A stretch of 35,891 bases of DNA, taken from assembly GCA_028282905.1 (NCBI GenBank), contig JANQGW010000169.1:1-35891 (forward strand). The letters run 5' to 3'. Shown piece after piece: positions 1 through 7,957 of the stretch. Under the pieces are notes generated by a model. It had not been told where the DNA came from. It did not search any database and saw nothing but the letters and a program-made list of their open reading frames with translations. The translations under genes and the position numbers were made by a program. Numbering within the stretch: the stretch's first letter is position 1; each line of letters begins with the position of its first letter. Source of the DNA: Sedimentisphaerales bacterium (GTDB lineage: Bacteria; Planctomycetota; Phycisphaerae; Sedimentisphaerales; Anaerohalosphaeraceae).

Positions 1-645
1 TTCTAGCCACTTGGCAAAATAAGGTTCAGAATAAATTACTCGAATAGGCCGGGTTTCTCTGTCTCCTGATTTTTTGGCTACCCAGACATTAAAATAATAT
101 CCGTGCTCATCTTTTTCCATATCCTTCCATTTTAATGATCTTAATTCAACCGGACGAGCTCCTCCGTCAAATGCACAGAATGCAATAAAGAACTTATCCC
201 GATAGTTTGGACACCGTCTTATGACATCATGAATAAATTGTTCCGACGGCATTTTCGACGGGATTCTTAATCGGCATCGTATCTTGGGCGGCCTCATACT
301 CCTTACAACACGCGGCATTTCTTCATCGTCACCAAGCCAGTATTTAAAGGCCTGACGGATATGGATATACTCATCCTGTTTAGATTTATCGGAAATTTCT
401 GTTGAAGCATAAATTCTGTTCCAAGCCATTGTGATCTCATCTCGCGTAGCCTTATCAAAATCAAGTTCCAGCAAGTCGCCGAATTTCACAAGAGAATTAA
501 ATAGTATCCTCAATCTTGTTTCGCAAACAGCACCCCGTTTATATTCGATGAACCGGTTGATTAAAGCCCGATTTCTTTTTGATAGTGTCAGGAATATCTC
601 ATCGATTGTGGTGGTCTTTGGAACCTTCCCGTATGCTTTTTTCAT
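1..645 (-). CDS. Tyrosine-recombinase integrase, 3' part off the window
   Basis: Site-specific recombinase of the phage-integrase (tyrosine recombinase) superfamily; it would cut and rejoin DNA at an attachment site. The frame is open from ATG at 645 (MKKAYGKVPK) to the left edge, giving the first 215 residues. Residues 15-105 are helical and fit a SAM-like core-binding domain. The first catalytic Arg is seen in GGARPVELRSLKW (R164), with a beta-hairpin Lys candidate in VAKKSGDRETRP (K191/K192). The HxxR, second His/Trp and Tyr lie beyond the edge, so activity cannot be judged. The style of the R-box recalls archaeal integrases (family impression, not a search). No Shine-Dalgarno is visible; an A/T box (665-672) lies about 24 nt upstream of the ATG. 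A 55-bp palindrome and a tRNA-Val gene sit immediately upstream, which fits an integrase beside its tRNA target. Confidence 0.85.
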   Translation of the reverse strand, partial: MKKAYGKVPKTTTIDEIFLTLSKRNRALINRFIEYKRGAVCETRLRILFNSLVKFGDLLELDFDKATRDEITMAWNRIYASTEISDKSKQDEYIHIRQAFKYWLGDDEEMPRVVRSMRPPKIRCRLRIPSKMPSEQFIHDVIRRCPNYRDKFFIAFCAFDGGARPVELRSLKWKDMEKDEHGYYFNVWVAKKSGDRETRPIRVIYSEPYFAKWLE

Positions 646-664
646 AAACTTAATTGATTTTGGC

Positions 665-672
665 TATTTAAT
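665..672 (-). promoter_or_regulatory. Archaeal-like TATA box of the integrase
   Basis: On the minus strand the sequence reads GAAAGA then ATTAAATA, centred about 24 nt before the integrase ATG. A purine-rich BRE-like stretch plus an A/T box just upstream of a leaderless ATG is the archaeal promoter layout, although the spacing is 1-3 nt short of the usual 26-27. The region is AT-rich, so chance is possible. Confidence 0.35.
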
Positions 673-682
673 TCTTTCAACT

Positions 683-737
683 GTATTGGTTTATGAATTA
701 TCTACCGTGTAAACGAGTAGATACGATAAACCAATAC
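683..737. repeat. 55-bp palindrome upstream of integrase (candidate att site or operator)
   Basis: Outer arms GTATTGGTTTAT (683-694) and ATAAACCAATAC (726-737) are perfect 12-bp inverted repeats. Inner arms ATCTAC (700-705) and GTAGAT (717-722) add 6 bp. The exact centre is GTGTAAA (707-713), the reverse complement of the 7-nt anticodon loop of the tRNA at 832-902; identity extends to 10 nt (707-716 against 859-868). Inverted arms around a short central overlap are what tyrosine recombinases bind, and many integrases recombine at tRNA anticodon loops. It could instead be an operator for the integrase. Confidence 0.6.
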
Positions 738-800
738 GGTAAAGCTTTTTCGAATCAAAACTTTTTAAGTCTTTCTGTTTTTAAGTCTATAACCCAAACC

Positions 801-808
801 TTTTAAAA
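801..808 (+). promoter_or_regulatory. TATA-like box before the tRNA
   Basis: TTTTAAAA, centred about 27 nt before the first base of the tRNA and preceded by an A/C-rich stretch, matches the archaeal tRNA promoter layout. I saw no clear -35/-10 pair at bacterial spacing. AT-richness weakens the call. Confidence 0.35.
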
Positions 809-831
809 TCATCAGGTTTTCATTTTCTTGT

Positions 832-902
832 GGCCCTGTAAGCTAATGGTAGACTGGTTCGTTTACACCGAACACGCAGAGGTTCGATTCCTCTCAGGGC
901 CA
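832..902 (+). tRNA. tRNA-Val (anticodon UAC)
   Basis: A 71-nt cloverleaf. Acceptor GGCCCTG pairs perfectly with CAGGGCC, followed by discriminator A. The anticodon stem is GTTCG/CGAAC with loop TTTACAC, so the anticodon (864-866) is UAC, valine. The T arm is AGAGG-TTCGATT-CCTCT. The D loop AATGGTA has the conserved GG. CCA is not encoded. The D stem is weak: AGCT against GACT gives two Watson-Crick pairs, one C-A mismatch and one T-G wobble, so a degenerate or element-borne tRNA is possible. It lies 187 bp upstream of the divergently oriented integrase. Confidence 0.85.
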
Positions 903-1388
903 TTAATATGGATATGAATAAATAGATCATATAGATTTCGAAACTATCTCTATTGCTGTCTCTCACCTTTTCTACTACCTTATAGGAATCCTGCTCCCTA
1001 TTAGGGAAAATTTATTGGTACACTTAGCAACAGTTCGTGGCAGTCTATTTTTATCTATGAATTCTTCTTTTACTATGGCCGGTGAAAAGATTTCTGAAAT
1101 ATTCAATGTTGAAAGTATCTCGTTTGAGCCATCACTTGATAGAATCAAATAATATCGGCGGGTGCATATAGGTATTATATGATTTCGAAAGAAAATATCG
1201 TTTTATTGATATATAGTCAAAGGCGTGTTGCTATTTATATTTTTCACTAAATTGCAAAATTATGATTTAATTGAAGATTATCAAGGTTGCTTTTTCTTGT
1301 TATTTCTGTAGAATTGGCTTTTAACTTAAATAATACCTGAATCCTTGGGCTGGATAGAGAATTTATAATATCAGAGGAGAGGATAAAC
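903..1388. other. Intergenic region, no supported gene
   Basis: AT-rich sequence between the tRNA and the enzyme cluster. A TATA-like CTTAAATAA (1325-1333) and a strong purine-rich ribosome site (GAGGAGAGGA, 1374-1383) precede the first gene of the cluster. An open stretch at 922-1152 without a normal start codon is noted under rejected items. I see nothing else I can support. Confidence 0.5.
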
Positions 1389-1997
1389 TTGGATCATATC
1401 GGTGAAATTAAAACACTCTTAGAGATGTCCCCTCAAAGACTTGAACAAGAAATCCCCGGAGCTTTCCATTTTTCGCTTTGGCTTATTCCTAATCAAAACG
1501 ATGAAGACTATTTTGCAAAGATCATCCATCGCTTGTCCAAAAGGTACAAATCACCCGTTTTCAAGCCTCATGTTACAGTTTTTACTGGCATCGGTACAAG
1601 AGAAGATGATATCGAGAATATTATTACTGAATGTATAGCAGGTCGACCTGTTATATCGCTTAATGCTAGAGGTGTTTCTTGCACTAATACATTTTTCAAA
1701 AGTTTGTTCGTAAGTTTTGACAACAGTCCCATCTTGATGGGGATATATAAAAATATTATCAAAAAAGTAAAATGTCCCATATGTCATACATTGGAACCTC
1801 ATTTGAGTTTGATATACAAGGAATTGCCAGCGGCGATAAAACAAAATATTGTGAAAAATTTGCATATAGAAAATGCTCATGTTTCTTTTGATAGCATTCA
1901 AGTAGTTACTCCACAAAATATTACTAAAGGATGGGGTGATATTGGTAAATGGAAAACTGTCATTAGAAGGAATATTGATGCCCCGGTGGCAAGGTGA
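1389..1997 (+). CDS. 2H phosphoesterase / cyclic phosphodiesterase-like protein
   Basis: A 202-aa member of the 2H phosphoesterase superfamily, which includes 2'-5' RNA ligases, LigT and cyclic phosphodiesterases acting on 2',3'-cyclic or ADP-ribose cyclic phosphates. Both signature motifs are present at the expected spacing: FKPHVTVF (H61-x-T63) and LEPHLSLIY (H138-x-S140). Each supplies one half of the active site. The length fits the cyclic-phosphodiesterase branch. The start is TTG at 1389, chosen because GAGGAGAGG lies about 6 nt upstream; the next in-frame ATG is codon 13 (1425) and lacks such a site. It is the first gene of a co-directional cluster, 31 bp before an aldo/keto reductase. 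The substrate cannot be read from sequence. Confidence 0.8.
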   Translation: MDHIGEIKTLLEMSPQRLEQEIPGAFHFSLWLIPNQNDEDYFAKIIHRLSKRYKSPVFKPHVTVFTGIGTREDDIENIITECIAGRPVISLNARGVSCTNTFFKSLFVSFDNSPILMGIYKNIIKKVKCPICHTLEPHLSLIYKELPAAIKQNIVKNLHIENAHVSFDSIQVVTPQNITKGWGDIGKWKTVIRRNIDAPVAR

Positions 1998-2028
1998 TTC
2001 GAAGCAAATGTTCTAAGGTGACTCATTT

Positions 2029-2988
2029 ATGATGAAAACAATTAGACTTGGAAAAACAGGTGTGGAAGTTAGCGCATTATGTTTTGGGATAATGCACTTA
2101 GGTTCAAGGGAAGACAAAAAGAAGTCATATCGCCTACTTGATCAATACTATGATGCGGGGGGATCATTTGTTGATACAGCCAATATCTATTCTTTCTGGG
2201 TTTCAGGGTGTAAGGGGGGAGAGAGTGAAGCTGTGTTGGGGGAGTGGATGAAATCTCGTTGCAATCGGTCTAAATTGTTTATTGCATCAAAAGTAGGATT
2301 AGCATATCAGGATGTGAAAGCAGGTCTAAATGCAAGCCAAATTGAGAGTGAGTGTGAAAAAAGTCTAAAGAGATTATGTGTCGAAACGATTGATTTATAT
2401 TACGCACACTTGGATGATCGAAGTACTCCTATTGAGGAAACAATGAAGGCATTTGATAGATTGTGTAAAGCGGGTAAGATCAGGTTTTTGGGAGCGAGTA
2501 ATTTTATGCCATGGCGTATGGAAGAGTCTCACTGGATAAGTCAAAGACATAATTGGGCTGACTACTGCTGTATACAGCAACGATATACATATCTCCGTCC
2601 CAATCCTGGCGGGCGTTTCACTCCCCAGTTAGTTGCAAATGAGGAACTAATTGATTATTGTCATAGTAGAAATTTAACTTTGTTAGCTTACTCGCCGTTG
2701 CTGAGCGGTGCTTATACACGTACTGACCGCCATTTTCCTAAACAATACATTGGTCACGATACAAATGATCGTATTGAGGTTTTGAAAAAAGTGGCAAATA
2801 AGATTAATGTGACAGTGAATCAACTCATATACGCATGGATGATACAGAACACCACTCCTATTATTCCATTAATGGCTGCGAGTACATCTTTGCAGATGCA
2901 AGAGAATTTAGGGGCATTAGAGGTGGAGCTTAGCGACGAATTAATAGCTGAATTAAATAATGCCTGTACGGGCGGATCTGCTTGGTAG
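2029..2988 (+). CDS. Aldo/keto reductase
   Basis: A 319-aa NADPH-dependent oxidoreductase of the aldo/keto reductase superfamily, a cytosolic (beta/alpha)8 barrel. The N-terminus MKTIRLGKTGVEVSALCFG is typical. The catalytic tetrad is complete: D49 and Y54 (DTANIY), K88 (ASKVG) and H127 (YYAHLDD). The C-terminal region keeps the cofactor-loop context (IIPLMAAS, QMQENLGALEVELSDE), though less like the canonical IPG(A/T)xxxxx(L/Q)EN form. The length is normal for the YajO/Tas-like branch. Start ATG 2029 (a second ATG follows at 2032); AAGGTG lies 8 nt upstream. It sits between a 2H phosphoesterase and a radical SAM protein, probably in one transcript with the former. The substrate is unknown. 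Confidence 0.88.
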   Translation: MMKTIRLGKTGVEVSALCFGIMHLGSREDKKKSYRLLDQYYDAGGSFVDTANIYSFWVSGCKGGESEAVLGEWMKSRCNRSKLFIASKVGLAYQDVKAGLNASQIESECEKSLKRLCVETIDLYYAHLDDRSTPIEETMKAFDRLCKAGKIRFLGASNFMPWRMEESHWISQRHNWADYCCIQQRYTYLRPNPGGRFTPQLVANEELIDYCHSRNLTLLAYSPLLSGAYTRTDRHFPKQYIGHDTNDRIEVLKKVANKINVTVNQLIYAWMIQNTTPIIPLMAASTSLQMQENLGALEVELSDELIAELNNACTGGSAW

Positions 2989-3057
2989 GTAATCGGACTC
3001 TGTGTTCATATGGGCATGAGTAGTATTGTATGAAAAATAACGCTTGGGAGCTTGAAA

Positions 3058-4080
3058 ATGATTAAGGTGAATGATGCTCGTAGCCATTATAGAACATTCC
3101 ATCATATTTTTTTATATATTACAGAGCGGTGTCAACTACGTTGCAATCACTGTTACATGGGAAAGCGTCTTGAGAGTGGCGTAGATATGCCATATGACAA
3201 AGTCATTACTACTATGAATCAATGTCGCCGTCTTGGTGCAGAAAATATTACATTTGTTGGCGGAGAACCCACGCTGCATCATAATTTTTCTGATATTATA
3301 GACTGTGCAGTTGACCTTGGTTTTAACAAAGTTTATGTTGATACAAATGGACTACAAGTTAACAAACTCAAATCAATATCGCCCCAAAAAATTACTTATA
3401 TTCGAGTTAGCCTTGATGGTGCAAGTGCAGAAATGCATGATCAAGTCCGGGGAAAAGGAGCCTATGAGAAAACGATTCGGTCTATAAGGGAGTTGGTTGA
3501 AATTGGCCATCAAGTTGCAATTACTAGTACCATTTTTCAATTTAATATTCATGAAGCCCTTTCTCTTTTGCCTTTAGCTGATCAATTGGGTGTAAGTTTA
3601 ATAAATTATCATGTTTTTTCTGAAGAAGGAAGGGGTGTTGAAAAAGCACATTGGTCGTTAGCTCCTGAGGATTGGATTGACTTCTATGAGTCAGTCGAAG
3701 AAATAAAGCATCTGTATCAAACATCCATATGGTATCCGCCTACATGGGCAACACCACAAAAGATCAAAGAATTTGTGAAACAGGGATATCGAGGATGTCT
3801 TGGTTGTACTCTTGACAGGCTATCCATTTTTCCGGATGGAACATGCCATGTGTGTTCTGTTTTATTTGACAAACCTTTTTATTTTGGGGTTATGACAAAT
3901 GAAGGATTTGTCTTAAACAAAGAGCATAATGAATTCGAGATATTTACTAAGGCTCTTTTTAGTGATTGCGACCCTTGTTTGTCCGGTTGCCCCGCAGAGA
4001 AAATTCTTGAAGGACAAGGAAAGAGAAAGACTCCTCCTAAATTGATCTCCATCTGCCGATGCTGGAAATCTCAGCCATAA
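3058..4080 (+). CDS. Radical SAM protein with SPASM-like C-terminus
   Basis: A 340-aa radical S-adenosylmethionine enzyme. The [4Fe-4S] motif is C25xxxC29xxC32 (TERCQLRCNHCYMG), and the SAM-binding GGEP follows at 68-71. The C-terminal third has further cysteines (GCLGC, GTCHVC, CDPCLSGCP, ICRCW), as in SPASM or twitch domains that hold auxiliary Fe-S clusters in peptide-modifying enzymes and related maturases. Start: ATG 3058, because GGGAG at 3045-3049 is 8 nt upstream; the in-frame TTG at 3052 is too close to that site. No short precursor peptide or recognition domain is obvious beside it, so a peptide substrate is not shown. Neighbours are a reductase upstream and a deoxynucleoside kinase downstream. 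The reaction is unknown. Confidence 0.85.
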   Translation: MIKVNDARSHYRTFHHIFLYITERCQLRCNHCYMGKRLESGVDMPYDKVITTMNQCRRLGAENITFVGGEPTLHHNFSDIIDCAVDLGFNKVYVDTNGLQVNKLKSISPQKITYIRVSLDGASAEMHDQVRGKGAYEKTIRSIRELVEIGHQVAITSTIFQFNIHEALSLLPLADQLGVSLINYHVFSEEGRGVEKAHWSLAPEDWIDFYESVEEIKHLYQTSIWYPPTWATPQKIKEFVKQGYRGCLGCTLDRLSIFPDGTCHVCSVLFDKPFYFGVMTNEGFVLNKEHNEFEIFTKALFSDCDPCLSGCPAEKILEGQGKRKTPPKLISICRCWKSQP

Positions 4081-4204
4081 ACTTCTAGATTGCATGCTAT
4101 TGGAGAAATTCGGGAATGAATTGTGTTGTATTATATGAGAGAGTGTGAAATACTAAAGTTTTTATGGAAACGATGTTCTAAACTCTATTGGTTTGGAGTA
4201 GCTC

Positions 4205-4816
4205 ATGGCTAAGTACATCATTGTAAGCGGGAATATTGGCGTAGGAAAAACTACTCTTGTTCAGAAAATAGGAGAGTATTTGAATTGGCATACTATATAC
4301 GAGTCTGTATCAGACAATCCATATCTTGCAGACTTTTATTCAGATATGAAATATTGGTCATTTCACTTGCAAATGTATTTTCTTGGTTATCGTGCCAAGC
4401 AGTATCTTGAAGCAGTTAAATTATCTAAGTCTATAATAATGGATCGCAGTATTTATGAAGATGCGAATGTTTTTTTGCCCGCCCTTTATGACTTAGGCAA
4501 TATTACCAAAAGAGATTTTAATACGGTTCGCCAAGCATATAATGTCATTAAGAAGTCAATCCCTTCACCAGATCTTTTAATATACCTAAGGGCTCCTATA
4601 GAGACTCTTATGCAACGGATTAATAATAGGGGATTGAAATTTGATCACGAAAACATCGGTGAGGATTATCTGAACTTAATCAACTCTTACTATGAAAAAT
4701 GGATTGAACAATATGCATTATGCCCTATTTTATTTTTAAACACGAAGGAACTAAACTATATTGAGGATAAGGGATGCTTAAAAAGTGTTGCGGAACAGAT
4801 TCTTGAAAAACTTTAA
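4205..4816 (+). CDS. Deoxynucleoside kinase
   Basis: A 203-aa deoxynucleoside kinase (dAdo/dGuo/dCyd kinase family), transferring phosphate from ATP to the 5'-OH of a deoxynucleoside in salvage. P-loop GNIGVGKTT is at 9-17. E33 followed by DNPYLADFY and then Q56 and R63 matches the nucleoside pocket. D80-R81-S82 (DRSIYED) is the conserved DRS motif, and the lid arginines are in QRINNRG. Start ATG 4205 with GGAG 6 nt upstream. It ends 9 bp before an exonuclease III gene, so the two are probably co-transcribed. The 124-bp gap upstream may hold its own promoter. Base preference cannot be assigned with confidence. Confidence 0.9.
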   Translation: MAKYIIVSGNIGVGKTTLVQKIGEYLNWHTIYESVSDNPYLADFYSDMKYWSFHLQMYFLGYRAKQYLEAVKLSKSIIMDRSIYEDANVFLPALYDLGNITKRDFNTVRQAYNVIKKSIPSPDLLIYLRAPIETLMQRINNRGLKFDHENIGEDYLNLINSYYEKWIEQYALCPILFLNTKELNYIEDKGCLKSVAEQILEKL

Positions 4817-4825
4817 AAATACGAA

Positions 4826-5626
4826 ATGCATATAACAACAATGAATAAGATATCTTTAATCTCATGGAATGTAAATGGTGTTCGTGCCGTCCAAAAAAAA
4901 GGCTTTCTATCTTGGTTGTCAAAAACTGGTCCGGATATACTTTGTTTGCAAGAAATCAGAGCCAGAAAAAATCAATTAGATTCTGAATTAATAAAGCCGG
5001 TTCATTATCATACTTACTGGAATAGTGCAGACAAAAACGGATATGGAGGGACGGCCTTATTTACGCGGAAACAGCCCATTTCCGTTGAGTTTGGACTTGG
5101 AGATAAGAATCTCGACAACGAGGGGCGAACAATTATAGCAGAGTACTCAGATTTTACTTTAATTAATTGCTATTTCCCAAATGGAAATCGAAATCAGGAA
5201 CGTTTACTGTTTAAACTCAAGTTTTATGATGCTTTTTTGTCAAAGTGTAAAAAATTAAGAAAAAAGGGACACAAAATAGTATTTTGTGGAGACCTAAATA
5301 CTGCCCACACAGAAATAGATCTTGCAAAACCAAAGGTAAATAAGACAAAATCTGGATTTCTACAAAAAGAACGCCAGTGGATTGACAAAGTTATCGAGAG
5401 TGGATTTGTTGATACATTTCGACATTTTAATCCAGATTCATCAGGACATTTTACCTGGTGGTCATACCGCCCGAATTCACGGGAGCAAAATCTAGGCTGG
5501 CGATTCGACTATTTCTTTGTTGATAACGAAAAGATGGAGAACGTTAGTGATGCATTCATTCTGCCTGAAGTTACCTATAGCGACCATTGCCCAATTGGAA
5601 TAAAGCTAAAAAGCCAAGATGTTTAA
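4826..5626 (+). CDS. xthA: Exodeoxyribonuclease III / AP endonuclease
   Basis: A 266-aa member of the exonuclease/endonuclease/phosphatase superfamily, ExoIII (XthA/ExoA) branch. It cleaves DNA at abasic sites and removes 3' blocks in base excision repair. Seen in order: SWNVNGVRA, metal-binding E in CLQEIRA, the Y-FPNG loop, catalytic D and N in CGDLNTAHTEIDL, the WWSYRP/RFDYFFV stretch and the C-terminal SDHCPI with the catalytic His. The length is normal. Two starts are possible, ATG 4826 or ATG 4841 (MNKISLISWNVNG); the second matches the usual N-terminus of the family, and neither has a clear Shine-Dalgarno. The gene follows the kinase by 9 or 24 bp. Confidence 0.92.
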   Translation: MHITTMNKISLISWNVNGVRAVQKKGFLSWLSKTGPDILCLQEIRARKNQLDSELIKPVHYHTYWNSADKNGYGGTALFTRKQPISVEFGLGDKNLDNEGRTIIAEYSDFTLINCYFPNGNRNQERLLFKLKFYDAFLSKCKKLRKKGHKIVFCGDLNTAHTEIDLAKPKVNKTKSGFLQKERQWIDKVIESGFVDTFRHFNPDSSGHFTWWSYRPNSREQNLGWRFDYFFVDNEKMENVSDAFILPEVTYSDHCPIGIKLKSQDV

Positions 5627-5721
5627 TGTGTCTGAGTACAAGTTTATTAACATGCGTGTCATTTCTCTCAGTGGCACCTCTAAGAGAGAGTCCATTTAGT
5701 TATCAAGCCAATTTAACAATG

Positions 5722-7845
5722 TTACCAATTTCCCCTAACCTTCTCCATTAGCTCAGAGGAAACCCGACTATTCTCAGAAAATATCTTCTGAGCATGTTTG
5801 ACAACAGATCTGGGCAAACCAGTCTTGTGTCCCGACTCTTCTCCTGCCATGGCCTGAGAAAACGCTTCAGAAACATTCAATGACGTACCTGTCCTTTTCT
5901 GATGCCACCGCTGAATCGAATCAAGAACTTTTGGTTGAGATTCTTTAATAACACCGAAAACAACATGATAAATTTCCTCTGAAAGCGTATTTTTAGATTC
6001 ATATCCAGGATCATAAACAGTAAATTTGAATCGACCACTATCTTTATCGACGGATGCAGAACCTTGGATAATCGGCTGCTTGTTCCCCTGGGATTCTTGT
6101 AGCCAATCTTCTCCCCTTGATTGCCTGACAATCTGTCTCGAAGCATAGGGTGCATTATCATCGAAAACCAGCATGGCATGATTTTTGACCCAATCAACCT
6201 TTCCCATTTTATCGACAATCGTTTCAAGTTCTCCCGGAACACGCAAACCGTATTTCCACTCCTCCCGAAGGCTTTGTTGCGGATAGACGATAGGTAATTG
6301 AGTTTTGCTTCTGGCTGATGATAATCTCTTTTTCTCTTCTTTCCAACTCGGCCAGACCGCGTCGATGTCGGGGCGTGAAATATCCGGCCGTTTATTTGAT
6401 AAAATCTGTTTGGTCAAATCCGGGTCGTCTTTTTGCATTTGTCGCCAGAGTTTATTAGCGACTTTTACGGCAGTCGGCTTATGTTTGGTTGCGACTCCCA
6501 CTAGCTTGATCTTGTTAATCTTCTCGGCTAATTGAGGCTCATATTTTTGTATTCGCTGCCACTCTTCGAGTTGAAGCTTTCGGGCTGTTTTGAAATCCTT
6601 TGTTGCTTTTGTCTGGCGGTCAGGAACTAGTTTACGACGGAAGTTTATATGAGTCATCACCCAATAATAACCCCCGGAAGAATGTCTTGATATGCAGCCG
6701 GGAAGTTTGTCTTTATGTTTTTCTGGAACAAGTGGGACATGGGCTTGTCCATGCTTTGGGCACCAGTAATATCGATGATTTTTTAAAAAAATAGTTCCGG
6801 GAAGTTCCCTTTTGGGAGATATCTTAAAAGACTTGGTTCGTTGGTGCCATAAGTTTATCGCATAATCATTGAATCTTTTTCTTGCATCTTCCCATGCTGA
6901 TTTAAGGGCTTTCTTGTCAACATCAGGATGACGGTATAATGCTTCAAAGGCATCGACTCTGTTCTGATTAGCATCTTCAATAATTGCTTCTAAGTTAGAG
7001 GGGGTTGCGGATTGTCTATCCTGCTTGATCAGCAACTCCGTCGCCATTGCCTCAAGAGCCTGAAATGACAGATCGCCGGGGAGCCGTCTAGCCCCTTTAT
7101 AAGTATTTGATTGCGAAAATGTCTTATCACGCCCAAAAGCACGAGTAAGTCGGCTCTCAAGGCCCTCAGGGAGCTTTTTCTGGTCATCAGCAATCTCCAT
7201 GAGTTTATCATCGTCTTCCTTTTTGAATTCTGAGAAATATCGAATGTTAAAGGCCGCATCGTCATAGGCTTGGGCTCGTTTTCTATCGATGGGCCTATAG
7301 TTGCTTTTATGCTGTCCCCGTAGCATTTCTGAACGCCGGTGTCTGCTGAGTGCCAATCGAGCAGAACCGTTTGGCCCAAATAATACGACTTGCGGCAACG
7401 AGATATTGTGCTTTTTCGAATACTTTTCAAAATAGTCCATATCCTTATCTGATCCTGGAGCCGATAAACGCTTTAGAGTTTCAATATAACTGGAGCTCAC
7501 AAGTTCATCAACTAATTCGGGATCTTGTGGCTGATTCATGTGCCGCCTGATATATCCTCTGAACTTCTGATTTGCCTGTCTGTATTTTTCAGGATCACTG
7601 AGAAAATCTTCAAACTCATGGACAAAACGGGCTTGCCTGGAATGGCAGCCATGTTCTTTTTGAATCTTTTCTTTTAAACCTGCCTTCGGATTTATCCCGA
7701 CTGAATAATAAATCCCGGAAGGGTTCGTGTCTGAATGATATGATGCTTGAGTGCCTTCATTGGAGCAGATATATTCAAGGCTATTTGCCTTGCTATATGA
7801 GTTCTCTTCCCGGGTTGCATTTTTGGAGCTTAAATTACGTGCCAT
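5722..7845 (-). CDS. Unrecognised 707-aa protein, possible zincin-like C-terminus
   Basis: I do not recognise this protein. It has no signal peptide or membrane segment and is rich in K, R, E and Q. Residues about 349-432 contain two similar aromatic blocks (GTIFLKNHRYYW and GCISRHSSGGYYWVM) followed by an ATKDFKTARKLQLEEW stretch. This resembles the arm-type or AP2-like DNA-binding modules seen in planctomycete proteins (impression only). The last 150 residues look like an ATLF-type zincin fold: EEIYH (623-627) sits where HExxH is expected, and VSEAFSQAMA (E660) resembles the third-ligand helix, so the first His would be replaced by Glu. The ATG at 7845 has no Shine-Dalgarno but a TTTTAAA box (7870-7876) about 28 nt upstream. 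It is convergent with the exonuclease gene. Confidence 0.75.
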   Translation of the reverse strand: MARNLSSKNATREENSYSKANSLEYICSNEGTQASYHSDTNPSGIYYSVGINPKAGLKEKIQKEHGCHSRQARFVHEFEDFLSDPEKYRQANQKFRGYIRRHMNQPQDPELVDELVSSSYIETLKRLSAPGSDKDMDYFEKYSKKHNISLPQVVLFGPNGSARLALSRHRRSEMLRGQHKSNYRPIDRKRAQAYDDAAFNIRYFSEFKKEDDDKLMEIADDQKKLPEGLESRLTRAFGRDKTFSQSNTYKGARRLPGDLSFQALEAMATELLIKQDRQSATPSNLEAIIEDANQNRVDAFEALYRHPDVDKKALKSAWEDARKRFNDYAINLWHQRTKSFKISPKRELPGTIFLKNHRYYWCPKHGQAHVPLVPEKHKDKLPGCISRHSSGGYYWVMTHINFRRKLVPDRQTKATKDFKTARKLQLEEWQRIQKYEPQLAEKINKIKLVGVATKHKPTAVKVANKLWRQMQKDDPDLTKQILSNKRPDISRPDIDAVWPSWKEEKKRLSSARSKTQLPIVYPQQSLREEWKYGLRVPGELETIVDKMGKVDWVKNHAMLVFDDNAPYASRQIVRQSRGEDWLQESQGNKQPIIQGSASVDKDSGRFKFTVYDPGYESKNTLSEEIYHVVFGVIKESQPKVLDSIQRWHQKRTGTSLNVSEAFSQAMAGEESGHKTGLPRSVVKHAQKIFSENSRVSSELMEKVRGNW

Positions 7846-7869
7846 CTAAAATAATGGTATCTAAATGGC

Positions 7870-7876
7870 TTTTAAA
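7870..7876 (-). promoter_or_regulatory. TATA-like box of the 707-aa gene
   Basis: The minus strand reads CGTTTAAAAGCC centred about 28 nt before the apparently leaderless ATG at 7845. It resembles the boxes before the integrase, the winged-helix gene and the pilin-LamG gene. Confidence 0.35.
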
Positions 7877-7957
7877 CGATTGAACTGAATTGCTCAACAA
7901 TTTTAGGATATACAGATCAGTTGAATTCTTCTAAGCCGGAATATCGTTATCAGATAC

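Noticed and set aside
431..712. 93-codon plus-strand frame
   Set aside because: Antisense to the integrase and its promoter; low-complexity serine-rich start and no ribosome site.
922..1152. 76-codon open stretch ending in SFEPSLDRIK
   Set aside because: Reads like protein in places but has no ATG near its 5' end, no ribosome site and no family I recognise; at most a gene remnant.
3058..4080. Prokaryotic viperin, because of the nearby nucleoside kinase
   Set aside because: The cysteine-rich SPASM-like C-terminus and motif context (TERCQLRCNHCYMG) differ from viperins, which lack it.
5627..5721. Terminator between the convergent exonuclease and 707-aa genes
   Set aside because: Only a weak TCTCT/AGAGA pairing; no stable stem with a T-run.
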